From NCBI GenBank assembly GCA_002364755.1, contig DEZI01000003.1:119131-183130 (forward strand): a DNA stretch of 64,000 nucleotides. The letters run 5' to 3'. The notes beneath the pieces are model-generated. The model was not told the DNA's origin, did not search any database, and saw only the letters and a list, made by a program, of their open reading frames with translations. Positions 31,847 to 40,016 of this stretch are shown here, piece after piece (positions within the stretch are counted from its first letter, which is position 1; each line of letters opens with the position of its first letter). Both the position numbers and the translations under genes were made by a program. The DNA is from Stenotrophomonas maltophilia. GTDB taxonomy: Bacteria > Pseudomonadota > Gammaproteobacteria > Xanthomonadales > Xanthomonadaceae.

Positions 31847-32050
31847 GTGCGGGCTTCACTCGGCAGGCCGCCGCAGCGGCATTGGTGGGCATTGTGAAGA
31901 TCGGGCGCAGGCGGGCTCAATCCTCAGGGTGTGTCCATGTGTAACACTGTCGGCCGAAACGCGTAACGGCAGGTATCCGGCCCCGGCGTGGATACAGTGG
32001 TACGCACTGGACAGGATGCGGTTCAGCTCCCGACACGGGAAAATCGCGAC
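31847..32050. promoter_or_regulatory. Divergent macA/macR control region
   Basis: A 204-base gap between divergent starts. It contains two direct copies of GTAAC (31941-31945 and 31963-31967) 22 bases apart, two helical turns, as expected for an OmpR-class response-regulator site. No clear sigma-70 promoter was identified. Confidence 0.4.
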
Positions 32051-32779
32051 ATGGAGACTGAAAACCCGATGCATCGCCTGTTGATCGTCGACGACGACAA
32101 TGACATCCGCACCCTGCTGGCCGAGCAGCTCGGCCGCGCCGGCTATCTGGTCAGCACCGCGGCTGACGGCACCAGCATGCGCCAGCTGCTGGAGCGCGAG
32201 CACGTGGACCTGATCGTGCTTGACCTCAACCTGCCGCGGGAGGATGGCCTGACCCTGTGCCGCGACCTGCGTGCGCGCTCGAACACGCCGGTGATCATGC
32301 TCACCGCACGTGCCGAGCCGATCGACCGCGTGCTTGGTCTGGAGATGGGCGCCGACGATTACCTGGCCAAGCCGTTCGAGCCGCGCGAGCTGCTGGCGCG
32401 CATCCGCAACGTGCTGCGCCGGACCGAGGCCCTGCCGGCCAACCTGGAGCCGCTGGCGGTACGCCGCGCGCGCTTCTCGCGCTGGATCTTCGATCTGGAA
32501 CACCGCCACCTGGTCGACCCCGATGGCCGCGTGGTGGTGCTGTCCGGCGCCGAGTTCCGCCTGCTGCGGGTGTTCATCGCGCACGCCAACAAGGTGCTCT
32601 CGCGCGAGCAGCTGGTCGCGCTCAGCAGCGGCCGCAACTACGAGGCGCAGGACCGCGCGATCGATCTGCAGGTCAGCCGGTTGCGCAACAAGCTGGCCGA
32701 CGATGGCGGGCCCGATGGCCTGATCAAGACCGTGCGCAATGAAGGCTATGTACTGGCCTCGGCCGTCAACCTGGAATAA
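32051..32779 (+). CDS. OmpR-family response regulator, probable MacR
   Basis: A 242-residue regulator with receiver domain (acidic DDDND, phospho-acceptor Asp in LIVLDLNLPREDG, LTAR threonine, LAKPFEP lysine) and a C-terminal winged helix (VVLSGAEFRLLRVFIAHANKV to VKTVRNEGYVLA). It is divergent from macABC and followed by its sensor kinase, the arrangement reported for macRS in S. maltophilia. The ATG at 32051 was chosen; 32069 (MHRLL) is also plausible. Confidence 0.88.
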   Translation: METENPMHRLLIVDDDNDIRTLLAEQLGRAGYLVSTAADGTSMRQLLEREHVDLIVLDLNLPREDGLTLCRDLRARSNTPVIMLTARAEPIDRVLGLEMGADDYLAKPFEPRELLARIRNVLRRTEALPANLEPLAVRRARFSRWIFDLEHRHLVDPDGRVVVLSGAEFRLLRVFIAHANKVLSREQLVALSSGRNYEAQDRAIDLQVSRLRNKLADDGGPDGLIKTVRNEGYVLASAVNLE

Positions 32780-32785
32780 GCCGTG

Positions 32786-34183
32786 ATGAAGCGCCTGCGC
32801 CACTTCCTGTCCTCGATGGTGGGGCGGCTGTTCGTGATCCTGCTGCTGGGCATGTCGGTGGCCGCGATCGGCGCGACCATGCTGGCCACGTCCAAGCGCC
32901 AGCAGGATTTCGAACGGCAGAACCTCAACCGCATCGCCGACCGCCTGCAGGGCTACGTCAACCTGCTCGACGGCAACCCGGAACTGCGTGACCGCCTGCT
33001 GGAAATGGGCGGGCCGAGCGTGCGCGCGCTGCAGCCCGGCGCTCGCCTGGGCCGCGTCGATACGGCGCTGATGGAAGTGCTCGATGACCGCCCCGGACCG
33101 GTGGCGCGCGCACATGTGCACTTCACTTCGTTCCGTTCGTGCATCCCCAAGCTGCAGGAACTGCTGCCGCCGCCACCGCCGGGCCATCGGCGCCCGCCGC
33201 GCGAACGCGATCCGTCCTTCATTCCGCCCAAGTGCCGGGCCGTGGACGTGGTCCTCAGCGATGGCACCATGCTGAAGCTGGCGCTGGATTCACCGGCGGT
33301 GGCGCACAACGGCGTGCTGGCCGTGGACCCGCTGTTCCTGACCTTGCTGGTGCTGGCGATCGCCGTGCTGGCCTACATCGTTTCGCGCATGGCCAGCGCC
33401 CCGCTGCAGGAACTGGCCTCGGCCGCCGAGGAACTGGGCGACGACCTGCAGCGCGACCCGCTGCCGCTGCGCGGCCCGCGCGAAGTGCAGCGCGCTGCCG
33501 AAGCCTTCAACGCCATGCAGCAGCGGCTGCAGCGGCACCTGGCCGAACGCACGCAGATGCTGGCAGCGATCACCCACGACCTGCAGACGCCGCTGACCCG
33601 GCTGCGCCTGCGCCTGGAAAACGTGACCGACGAGATCCTGCGCGAGCGCCTGATCGGCGACCTCGCGGCCATGCAGGCACTGGTGCGCGAAGGCCTGGAG
33701 CTGGCCCGCAGCGCCGAGAGCGCCGAACAGCGCGCGGCCCTGGACCTGGATTCGCTGCTGGAAAGCATCGTCGAGGACACCGCCGAGGCGGGCGCCGACG
33801 TGGCCTTCGAAGGCGCCAGTGGCGCAGTGCTGATGCTGCGGCCGCTGGCCATGCACCGCCTGTTCTCCAACCTGGTGGACAACGCGGTGATGTATGCCGA
33901 GCGCGTGCGGGTGCGCGTGGACCGCAGCGGCGGCGGTATCACCGTGGTGGTGGCCGACGATGGCCCGGGGCTGGCCGATGACCAGCTCGAAGCGGTGTTC
34001 GATCCCTTTGTGCGGGTGGAAACCTCGCGATCGCGGCAGACCGGCGGCGCCGGCCTGGGCCTGACCATCGCGCGCGCGCTGGCCGAGAAGGATGGCGCCC
34101 GGCTGTGGCTGCGCAACCGCCCCGAGGGCGGGCTGGAAGCGGTGGTGCAGTGGCCGGCGGGCAGCGCGGTGGCCGGGCGCTGA
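32786..34183 (+). CDS. Sensor histidine kinase, probable MacS
   Basis: A 465-residue membrane kinase with two transmembrane segments (about 12-30 and 178-196) around a periplasmic domain containing a Pro/Arg-rich stretch (LPPPPPGHRRPPRERD). HAMP, the H-box AITHDLQTPLTRLRL, the N-box LFSNLVDNAVMYAE and the G-boxes DDGPGLADD and GGAGLGLTIA are all intact. It starts six bases after the regulator gene stop, so the two form an operon. The signal it senses is unknown. Confidence 0.9.
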   Translation: MKRLRHFLSSMVGRLFVILLLGMSVAAIGATMLATSKRQQDFERQNLNRIADRLQGYVNLLDGNPELRDRLLEMGGPSVRALQPGARLGRVDTALMEVLDDRPGPVARAHVHFTSFRSCIPKLQELLPPPPPGHRRPPRERDPSFIPPKCRAVDVVLSDGTMLKLALDSPAVAHNGVLAVDPLFLTLLVLAIAVLAYIVSRMASAPLQELASAAEELGDDLQRDPLPLRGPREVQRAAEAFNAMQQRLQRHLAERTQMLAAITHDLQTPLTRLRLRLENVTDEILRERLIGDLAAMQALVREGLELARSAESAEQRAALDLDSLLESIVEDTAEAGADVAFEGASGAVLMLRPLAMHRLFSNLVDNAVMYAERVRVRVDRSGGGITVVVADDGPGLADDQLEAVFDPFVRVETSRSRQTGGAGLGLTIARALAEKDGARLWLRNRPEGGLEAVVQWPAGSAVAGR

Positions 34184-34202
34184 CGGCCGAGGCCGGGTCT
34201 GG

Positions 34203-34244
34203 GGGGCAGATCCCTTGCGCCATGGGCGGAAGGGCCCTGACCCC
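34203..34244. repeat. Degenerate GGGGTC-type palindrome
   Basis: A decayed member of the second palindrome family (CAGATCCCTTGCGCC ... GGCGGAAGGGCCCTGACCCC) directly after the kinase gene. Confidence 0.5.
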
Positions 34245-34328
34245 GAGTGAAGCCCGGCTTTCACGCCGCGGTGACGCCGAGGGGGGTGTTTGGCCTATCA
34301 TTCGCCCCATCTCCCCACAGTTCCCGCG

Positions 34329-34436
34329 ATGAGCCAGCCTGTCAACACCGGCGCGCGGCCCCGTGCCGCCCGGCTGTTCCTGTTCCTGCCTGTTGCCCTG
34401 CGCGGCAACCGCACCTGGCCGCTGCCGTTGCAGTAA
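34329..34436 (+). CDS. Possible 35-residue upstream ORF coupled to the diguanylate cyclase
   Basis: ATG at 34329, 35 codons, ending in TAA that overlaps the next ATG as TAATG. There is no clear ribosome binding site in front of either start, so translation of the cyclase may depend on ribosomes ending here. The peptide is Arg/Leu/Pro-rich. I cannot tell whether it is conserved. Confidence 0.35.
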   Translation: MSQPVNTGARPRAARLFLFLPVALRGNRTWPLPLQ

Positions 34437-37400
34437 TGGGCGTTCAGGGGGCTGGCAGGCGCCTGGCGGGGCGCCACCCGGAACACCACATCGGTCGCCT
34501 GTTGCGGCTCGGTGTGCTGTGGCTGTTGCTGCTGCTGGCGTCGCCGCTGGCGGCCCAGTCCGTCGCGCCCCCGCTGCGCGACTACGCCATCGACGTGTGG
34601 ACCTCGCGCAACGGCCTGCCGCACAACTCGCTGCGCGACATCGCCCAGACCCCCGAAGGCCATCTGTGGTTCGCCACCTGGGAAGGGCTGGTGCGCTACA
34701 ACGGCCTGGATTTCACCGTGTTCGACCGCAGCACGCGGCCGGGCCTGCGCGACAACGGCATCGGCGCGCTGCTGGTGGACCGCCAGGGCGGTCTGTGGAT
34801 CAGTGATTCGCGCGGCAACGTGACCTACCGCAGCAACGCCGGCCAGTGGCGCGTCTGGGAACACCAGGCCAACACCCCGGAAGTGCTGATCCAGTCGATG
34901 CAGATGGACAGCCAGGGGCGCCTGTGGCTGCTGTACGAAGGCAAGGGCATCGCCTACCTGACCCCGGAAACCGGCATCGTCTACCAGCCGCCGCCGCCGG
35001 ACCTGCCGTTGGCGATGAGCTTCACCAAGCTGGTGGTCGACGCCCAGGACCGGGTCTGGATCGGCACCCTCGATGGCCTGGTGCTGCGCGACAATGATGG
35101 CGAGCTCAAGCGCGCGCCGGCCGAGTGGGGCGTGGACAAGGGCCTGACCTGGCCCTATCGCGCGCCCGATGGCGCGTTGTGGATCGTGGCCGGCGAGCGC
35201 CTCTACCGGGTCGAGGATGACCGCCTGGTGCTGGTGCACAGCCTGCCCGGGCAGCTGCACATGACCGCGATGCTGCAGGACCGTCACGGCGACATCTGGC
35301 TGGGCACCGAGAACCAGGGCCTGCTGCGCATCTCCAGCCACGGCCTGGAGCGCCTGCCGGCCGGCCTGAACCTGCCCGGCGGGCGGGTGGTGAGCCTGCG
35401 CGAGGACGCCGAGGGCAGCATCTGGGTTGGCGCCAACGGCGGCCTGTACCGCCTGCGCGAAACGCTGTTCAGCAGCTACACCGAGCGCGATGGCCTGAGC
35501 GGTGACTACGTGCGCACCGTGTTCGAGGACCGCGACCGTCGGCTCTGGGTGGGCAGCGCCAGCGGCCTGGACCAGCAGACCGCCGACGGCCGCTTCCGGC
35601 CGATGCCGCTGCACAACCGGGGTGGCAAAGCGCCGTCGGTCCTCAGCCTGGCCCAAGGCCCTGAGGGTGATCTGTGGGTGGGCACCTTCGGCGACGGCGT
35701 GTACCGGTTGCGCGCCGATGGCAGCCTGCGCCACAACTACGATGCGGCCGATGGCATGCCGGGCGGCAACATCCGCGCGATCAGCATCGATCCAGCCGGC
35801 GTCGTCTGGGCGGGCACACAGAAGGGAGTGGTACGCATCGAGGGTGAACGCGTGCATGTGTCCGACGTACCCGGCATGCCGGGCGGTCTGATCACCGCGC
35901 TGGAACATGACCATCAGGGCAACCTGTGGATCGGTACCATCGAGGGCATCCGCGTGCTGCGCGGCGACCATGTGCAGTCCATCGATCTGGCACCACTGGG
36001 CGGCGGCCGCAGCGTGTTCGGCTTCCACCAGATCGGCGACGCGATGTGGATCAGCAGCGACCGTGGCCTTTACCGCTGGTACAAGAACCGCCTGTCGCGG
36101 GTCGGCCTGGAGCAGGGCATGCCGGTCGATACCGTGTTCCAGCTGGTGCCCGACCGGCTCGGCAATGTGTGGATCAGCAGCAACCGCGGCGTGCTGCGCA
36201 CCGACATGGCGACCTTGAACGCCGTTGCCGACGGGCGCGCGCCGCAGGTGACGGTGGAGCGCTATAACGAGATCGACGGCATGGCCAACGCGCAGGCCAA
36301 TGGCAGTTCCGGGCCCTCGGCGATCCTGCGCCAGGACGGCACCTTCTGGGTCGTCACCGCCGGTGGCCTCAGCACGGTGGACCCACAGCGCCTGCAGCGC
36401 TTCCGCGAACGCCCTGCGCCGCCGGCGGCGATCGAAAGCGTGCAGGTCGATGGCGCGCAGGTGCATTGGGAAGGGCCCGAGCGCAACCTGATCCCCGGCG
36501 GGCGCCGGCTGGCGGTGAGCTTCGTCGGCCTCAGCTACCTGATGTCCGACCGCATCCGTTACCGCACCCGGCTGGAAGGCCTGGACGCCGGCTGGGTCGA
36601 GCGTGGCCCGCAGCGCAGCGTCGAGTTCGTCGGCCTGCCGCCGGGCGATTACACCCTGCACGTGGCGGCCTCGCACCCGGGCGGTGCCTGGGGCCAGCAG
36701 GAAGCGGTGTGGAGTTTCACCGTGCAGCCGTTCTGGTGGCAGCGGCACAGCGTGCAGGCCTTCATCGGCCTGCTGCTGCTGGGCGCGCTGGTGGCGCTGT
36801 ACCGGTTCCTGCTGCAGCAGTACAAGGCCAGTAACCTGCGCCTGGCGCGGCGGGTGGATGAAGCGACCTTCGACCTGCAGGCGCAGACCGTGCACCTGCA
36901 GGCGCTGAACCAGGAAAAGACCGAGCTGGCCGAGCGCCTGGCGCGGCAGGCCGAGGCGTTCGAGCGGCAGGCCCGCGAGGATGCGCTGACCGGCCTGGCC
37001 AACCGCCGCGGCTTCGATGAGACGCTGGCGCGCGACTTCGCCCGCTCGCAGCGCAGCGGTCACCCGTTGAGCCTGGTGGTGCTGGACATCGATCACTTCA
37101 AGTACGTCAACGACACCTACAGCCACAGCATCGGCGACCTGGTGCTGAAGGAAGTGGCCGAAGTGATCGCCGCGGCGTGCCGCGATTCGGACCTGCCGGC
37201 ACGTACCGGCGGCGAGGAGTTCGCGCTGCTGCTCAATGACACGCGGCTGGAAGAAGCGGCGCAGGTCTGCGCGCGCCTGCGCGGCCTGTTCCATGACCAT
37301 CCGGACTGGGCCGGGGTGAAGGGCCTGCGGGTAACCTTCAGCGCGGGCCTGGTGGAACTGGCCAACGACGACCGAACCCCGGCGCTGCTGTACCAGCGTG

Positions 37401-37459
37401 CCGACCGCGCGCTGTACCGCGCCAAGAGCGACGGCCGCGACCGCACCAGCATCGGGTGA
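34436..37459 (+). CDS. Diguanylate cyclase with periplasmic two-component-regulator propeller
   Basis: About 1007 residues. After a signal-anchor (LGVLWLLLLLASPLAAQ) comes a long region of beta-propeller repeats of the Reg_prop type (LRDIAQTPEGHLWFATWEGL, LEHDHQGNLWIGTIEGI and others), then a Y_Y_Y domain (about 650-735), one membrane helix (VQAFIGLLLLGALVALYRFL), a coiled coil and a GGDEF domain. The active site reads GGEEF, preceded by an RDSD inhibitory site at the usual five-residue distance, so the enzyme should be active and product-inhibited. The likely ligand is a periplasmic sugar or glycan. Confidence 0.9.
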   Translation: MGVQGAGRRLAGRHPEHHIGRLLRLGVLWLLLLLASPLAAQSVAPPLRDYAIDVWTSRNGLPHNSLRDIAQTPEGHLWFATWEGLVRYNGLDFTVFDRSTRPGLRDNGIGALLVDRQGGLWISDSRGNVTYRSNAGQWRVWEHQANTPEVLIQSMQMDSQGRLWLLYEGKGIAYLTPETGIVYQPPPPDLPLAMSFTKLVVDAQDRVWIGTLDGLVLRDNDGELKRAPAEWGVDKGLTWPYRAPDGALWIVAGERLYRVEDDRLVLVHSLPGQLHMTAMLQDRHGDIWLGTENQGLLRISSHGLERLPAGLNLPGGRVVSLREDAEGSIWVGANGGLYRLRETLFSSYTERDGLSGDYVRTVFEDRDRRLWVGSASGLDQQTADGRFRPMPLHNRGGKAPSVLSLAQGPEGDLWVGTFGDGVYRLRADGSLRHNYDAADGMPGGNIRAISIDPAGVVWAGTQKGVVRIEGERVHVSDVPGMPGGLITALEHDHQGNLWIGTIEGIRVLRGDHVQSIDLAPLGGGRSVFGFHQIGDAMWISSDRGLYRWYKNRLSRVGLEQGMPVDTVFQLVPDRLGNVWISSNRGVLRTDMATLNAVADGRAPQVTVERYNEIDGMANAQANGSSGPSAILRQDGTFWVVTAGGLSTVDPQRLQRFRERPAPPAAIESVQVDGAQVHWEGPERNLIPGGRRLAVSFVGLSYLMSDRIRYRTRLEGLDAGWVERGPQRSVEFVGLPPGDYTLHVAASHPGGAWGQQEAVWSFTVQPFWWQRHSVQAFIGLLLLGALVALYRFLLQQYKASNLRLARRVDEATFDLQAQTVHLQALNQEKTELAERLARQAEAFERQAREDALTGLANRRGFDETLARDFARSQRSGHPLSLVVLDIDHFKYVNDTYSHSIGDLVLKEVAEVIAAACRDSDLPARTGGEEFALLLNDTRLEEAAQVCARLRGLFHDHPDWAGVKGLRVTFSAGLVELANDDRTPALLYQRADRALYRAKSDGRDRTSIG

Positions 37460-37464
37460 TGTCC

Positions 37465-37565
37465 CATCCACGCATGGCGTGGATCTACCGGGCAGGTTGG
37501 ATGGTGGGTGCGGACCGTTGGTCCGCACGGCCGATGCATCTCATCCACGCATGGCGTGGATCTAC
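37465..37565. repeat. Three SMAG palindromes between the cyclase and rnt
   Basis: Copies at 37465-37488 (minus), 37504-37528 (plus, GTGG type) and 37542-37565 (minus). The TAG in the GTAG of the last copy is the stop codon of rnt. Confidence 0.88.
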
Positions 37566-38212
37566 CGCGGCCAGGCGTTGGCGATGGTGCAGAACAACCG
37601 CGCGGTCTGCTCGGTGTCGTACACCGCGCTGTGCGCCTCGTTCGCATCCCAGCCCAGGCCGGCGGCATTGGCCGCACGTGCCAGCACCGTCTGCCCATAG
37701 GCGATACCAGCCAGGGTAACCGTGTCGAACACGCTGAAGGGATGGAACGGGTTGCGCTTGTGGCCGGTGCGGGCCACGGCGGCATTGACGAAGCCCAGGT
37801 CGAAATGGGCGTTGTGCCCGACCAGGATCGCGCGCTGGCAGCCGTACTTCTTCATCGCTGCACGGACCGGGGTGAAGATGTGGTCCAGCGCGGCCTTCTC
37901 TTCCTTCGCCAGCCGGAACGGATGGTCGAGGATGATGCCGGTCACTTCCAGCGACTTCGGGTCGATCTCCAGCCCTTCGGCGGGGACCACGTGGGCGCTG
38001 GCGGTCTGGCCGGGGTAGAGCAGGCCGTTCTCGTCCATCTCGATCGGCACGGCGGCGATTTCCAGCAGCGCGTTGCGCTGGCTGTCGAAGCCGCCGGTTT
38101 CAACGTCCACCACCACCGGCAGGAAGCCGCGGAAGCGTTGCGACATCGCGCGCTGCGCCATCGGAACTACGGAAACAGGGGCGGCGTCGGCTGCGGGGGT
38201 GGGGTCAGTCAT
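37562..38212 (-). CDS. rnt: Ribonuclease T
   Basis: A DEDD-family 3'-5' exoribonuclease that trims tRNA and other stable RNA ends. Catalytic residues are visible in VVVDVETGGFDSQRNALLEI (Asp, Glu), GHNAHFDLGFV (Asp) and HSAVYDTEQTARLF (His, Asp). Its 216 residues match the family. The TAG stop is contributed by the first bases of an adjoining SMAG repeat, so the last residues may differ from relatives. Confidence 0.94.
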   Translation of the reverse strand: MTDPTPAADAAPVSVVPMAQRAMSQRFRGFLPVVVDVETGGFDSQRNALLEIAAVPIEMDENGLLYPGQTASAHVVPAEGLEIDPKSLEVTGIILDHPFRLAKEEKAALDHIFTPVRAAMKKYGCQRAILVGHNAHFDLGFVNAAVARTGHKRNPFHPFSVFDTVTLAGIAYGQTVLARAANAAGLGWDANEAHSAVYDTEQTARLFCTIANAWPR

Positions 38213-38242
38213 GCGCGGATTCTAGCAGAGCGACCCTGAGCG

Positions 38243-38267
38243 CCCGGCCACGCATCGCATGGCCGGG
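38243..38267. other. Hairpin between rnt and the RcnB-like gene
   Basis: CCCGGCCA/TGGCCGGG with a nine-base loop and no T tract. It lies just past the stop of the RcnB-like gene on the minus strand and may act as a transcript end. Confidence 0.5.
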
Positions 38268-38281
38268 ACGCTGTGCACGGG

Positions 38282-38599
38282 TCAGCGGTGTGCCAGCACC
38301 ACGTCGGCGATGACGCCGGTGGCCACGGCAATCAGCACGTAACGGCCGTCGACCTTGCGCCATTCCTGGCCGCGGGCGGGGGCGTGCAGGCCATGGTGGC
38401 GGTAATCGCGGACGTGCTCGCCGCGGTGGTCACGGGCGAGCTTGTGGCCGCGACGGGGCGGATCGCGACGGTCGTCGTGGTGATCCTTGTGGCCGTGGTG
38501 GTCGTCACGCCCACCGGCGCCATAGGGAGCGGCCATCGCGGGCGAGACGGCGGTGGCCAGCAGGGTCAGCGAAAGGGTGGCGGCAATCAGGCGCTTCAT
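38282..38599 (-). CDS. RcnB-family periplasmic protein
   Basis: A 105-residue secreted protein: signal peptide MKRLIAATLSLTLLATAVSPAMA, a His/Asp/Arg-rich middle (DDHHGHKDHHDDRRD), then the RcnB domain end GQEWRKVDGRYVLIAVATGV. RcnB of E. coli helps nickel and cobalt homeostasis; the His-rich segment suggests metal binding. The ATG at 38599 has GGAG upstream. It lies 133 bases after the bufferin-type cluster on the same strand. Confidence 0.8.
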   Translation of the reverse strand: MKRLIAATLSLTLLATAVSPAMAAPYGAGGRDDHHGHKDHHDDRRDPPRRGHKLARDHRGEHVRDYRHHGLHAPARGQEWRKVDGRYVLIAVATGVIADVVLAHR

Positions 38600-38731
38600 C
38601 GGGCAACTCCGGGGGAAGGACGTGGTCATCGAGGCCACGGATCCAGCATCGGGTTTTTTTGATGAATAGGCGATTAAATCGGCCTTTTGCGCGGTTTCGG
38701 CGCGTATCGGCGTGTAACGGGGCCGACGCGA

Positions 38732-39232
38732 CTACCGGGGCGCGGCGGCCCGGCCGGCCACCCACGCGTCCACGCTCAGGCGCCCGGCGCCGTTGAACAG
38801 CAGCGGCAGCAGCATCGCCATGAACAGCACCGGCAGCTTGAAGTTGCCGAAGCCCTGGTCGCTGATCGCGTAGCCCATGGCCAGATCACCCAGCGAATGC
38901 CAGTGCTTCGGCCAGTGCACGGCATAGGTCGCCACCGCGGTCAGCACCAGCAGGCTCGCCGCGGCAAAGCGGGTGCCGAGCCCGAACAGCAGGCAGGCCG
39001 CGCCGGCCAGCTCGAACCAGGTCGCCAACTGCCAGTTCACGCCGGCGGGCAGCTGGTCGAACGGGAACGGGAATGCCCCCTGCAGCTCGGCAAACCAGTT
39101 CTCGCCCAGCAGCTTCTCGCGGCCGGACTCGAAATACTCCCAGGCCAGCAGCAGGCGCAGGCCCAGCGGCGCCAACCACGGGCCGCAGCGATCCAGCTGG
39201 CCGCGCACGGCAGCCAGGGGCGGGGTGTTCAT
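38732..39232 (-). CDS. DoxX-family membrane protein of the bufferin-type cluster
   Basis: A 166-residue protein with four predicted transmembrane segments and DoxX features (GLRLLLAWEYFESGREKLLG near the N-terminus, WFELAGAACLLFGLGTRFAAA). DoxX proteins commonly close bufferin (buf) operons, where they may supply or remove electrons for thiol chemistry; that role is not proven. The ATG at 39232 has GAGGAG upstream. Confidence 0.85.
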   Translation of the reverse strand: MNTPPLAAVRGQLDRCGPWLAPLGLRLLLAWEYFESGREKLLGENWFAELQGAFPFPFDQLPAGVNWQLATWFELAGAACLLFGLGTRFAAASLLVLTAVATYAVHWPKHWHSLGDLAMGYAISDQGFGNFKLPVLFMAMLLPLLFNGAGRLSVDAWVAGRAAAPR

Positions 39233-39260
39233 CACGGGGGAACTCCTCGTTGGGGGGGTA

Positions 39261-40016
39261 TCAGGCCACGGCGGGCAGCGGGCCGATCACACCGGCCTGC
39301 AGGAACTGCTGCAGCAGCTGGGTGCCGGGTTCGATCAACGCACCGGCGTCGAGGTGGTGCAGGGTGGCGAGCTGCTGCAGCTGCTGCCCGCCGGTGGCTC
39401 CCGGCGCCTCGTCGATCAGGATCACCAGGTGCGCGGCCAACGGGCTGAGCTGGGCGAAGCGCACCACGCCATCGCCGTCGCGGCGGACCAGCAGGCCGGT
39501 CGGTTCGCCCGGAGGGGCGACCGCTGCGTCATCGGCGCCGAGGCGGTGGACCGGCCAGGCGTACAGCAGCGGCCAGGCCAGCGGTGAGCAGCGCAGCGGT
39601 TCCTGCAGCGGGTCGATGCCCGGGGCCGGCGGCAGTGGCTCGGCCGCACGCTGGTACAGATCGGTTTCCACCCACTCGTAGTGGGCCAGCTCGGCCAGCG
39701 CCGGGTGCGGCAGCTCGGGCTGCGCCTGCAGCCACTGCACGAACTCGGCCGCTACCGCCGTGAACAGCGGCGTGCGTGCGCGGTGGTGGGCGAAGTAGTG
39801 GCGGACCAGCTCGGCCCAGGCCGCATCGCCGAGCAGGCGCACGCAGACCGGGAAACTGTTGCCGAGCAGGCCCAGCAGGTTGTTGGACAGCAGCCGCTGG
39901 TAGACCGCCACCCTGCGCGGGTCGAGGTCGGCCGGGGCGGGTACCTGCTGCGGGTCGCGCAGGTGTGCGGTGAATGCATGCTGCTGCGCGCGCAGGCGCT
40001 CGGGCGCGTCAGCCAT
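39261..40016 (-). CDS. bufC: DUF2063 partner protein of an MNIO enzyme (BufC-like)
   Basis: A 251-residue protein with the N-terminal DUF2063 signature (RVAVYQRLLSNNLLGLLGNS ... FPVCVRLLGDAAWAELVRHY). In bufferin and related pathways this protein binds the precursor and delivers it to the DUF692 enzyme. The ATG at 40016 overlaps the bufB-like stop by eight bases (ATGGCTGA), a strong sign of coupling. Confidence 0.88.
   Translation of the reverse strand: MADAPERLRAQQHAFTAHLRDPQQVPAPADLDPRRVAVYQRLLSNNLLGLLGNSFPVCVRLLGDAAWAELVRHYFAHHRARTPLFTAVAAEFVQWLQAQPELPHPALAELAHYEWVETDLYQRAAEPLPPAPGIDPLQEPLRCSPLAWPLLYAWPVHRLGADDAAVAPPGEPTGLLVRRDGDGVVRFAQLSPLAAHLVILIDEAPGATGGQQLQQLATLHHLDAGALIEPGTQLLQQFLQAGVIGPLPAVA

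Noticed and set aside
34298..37528. A 1076-codon open frame on the minus strand opposite the diguanylate cyclase
   Set aside because: It is a shadow of the real gene caused by high GC and codon bias. The translation is rich in His, Gln, Ala and Arg without any domain, while the plus frame has clear propeller and GGDEF motifs.
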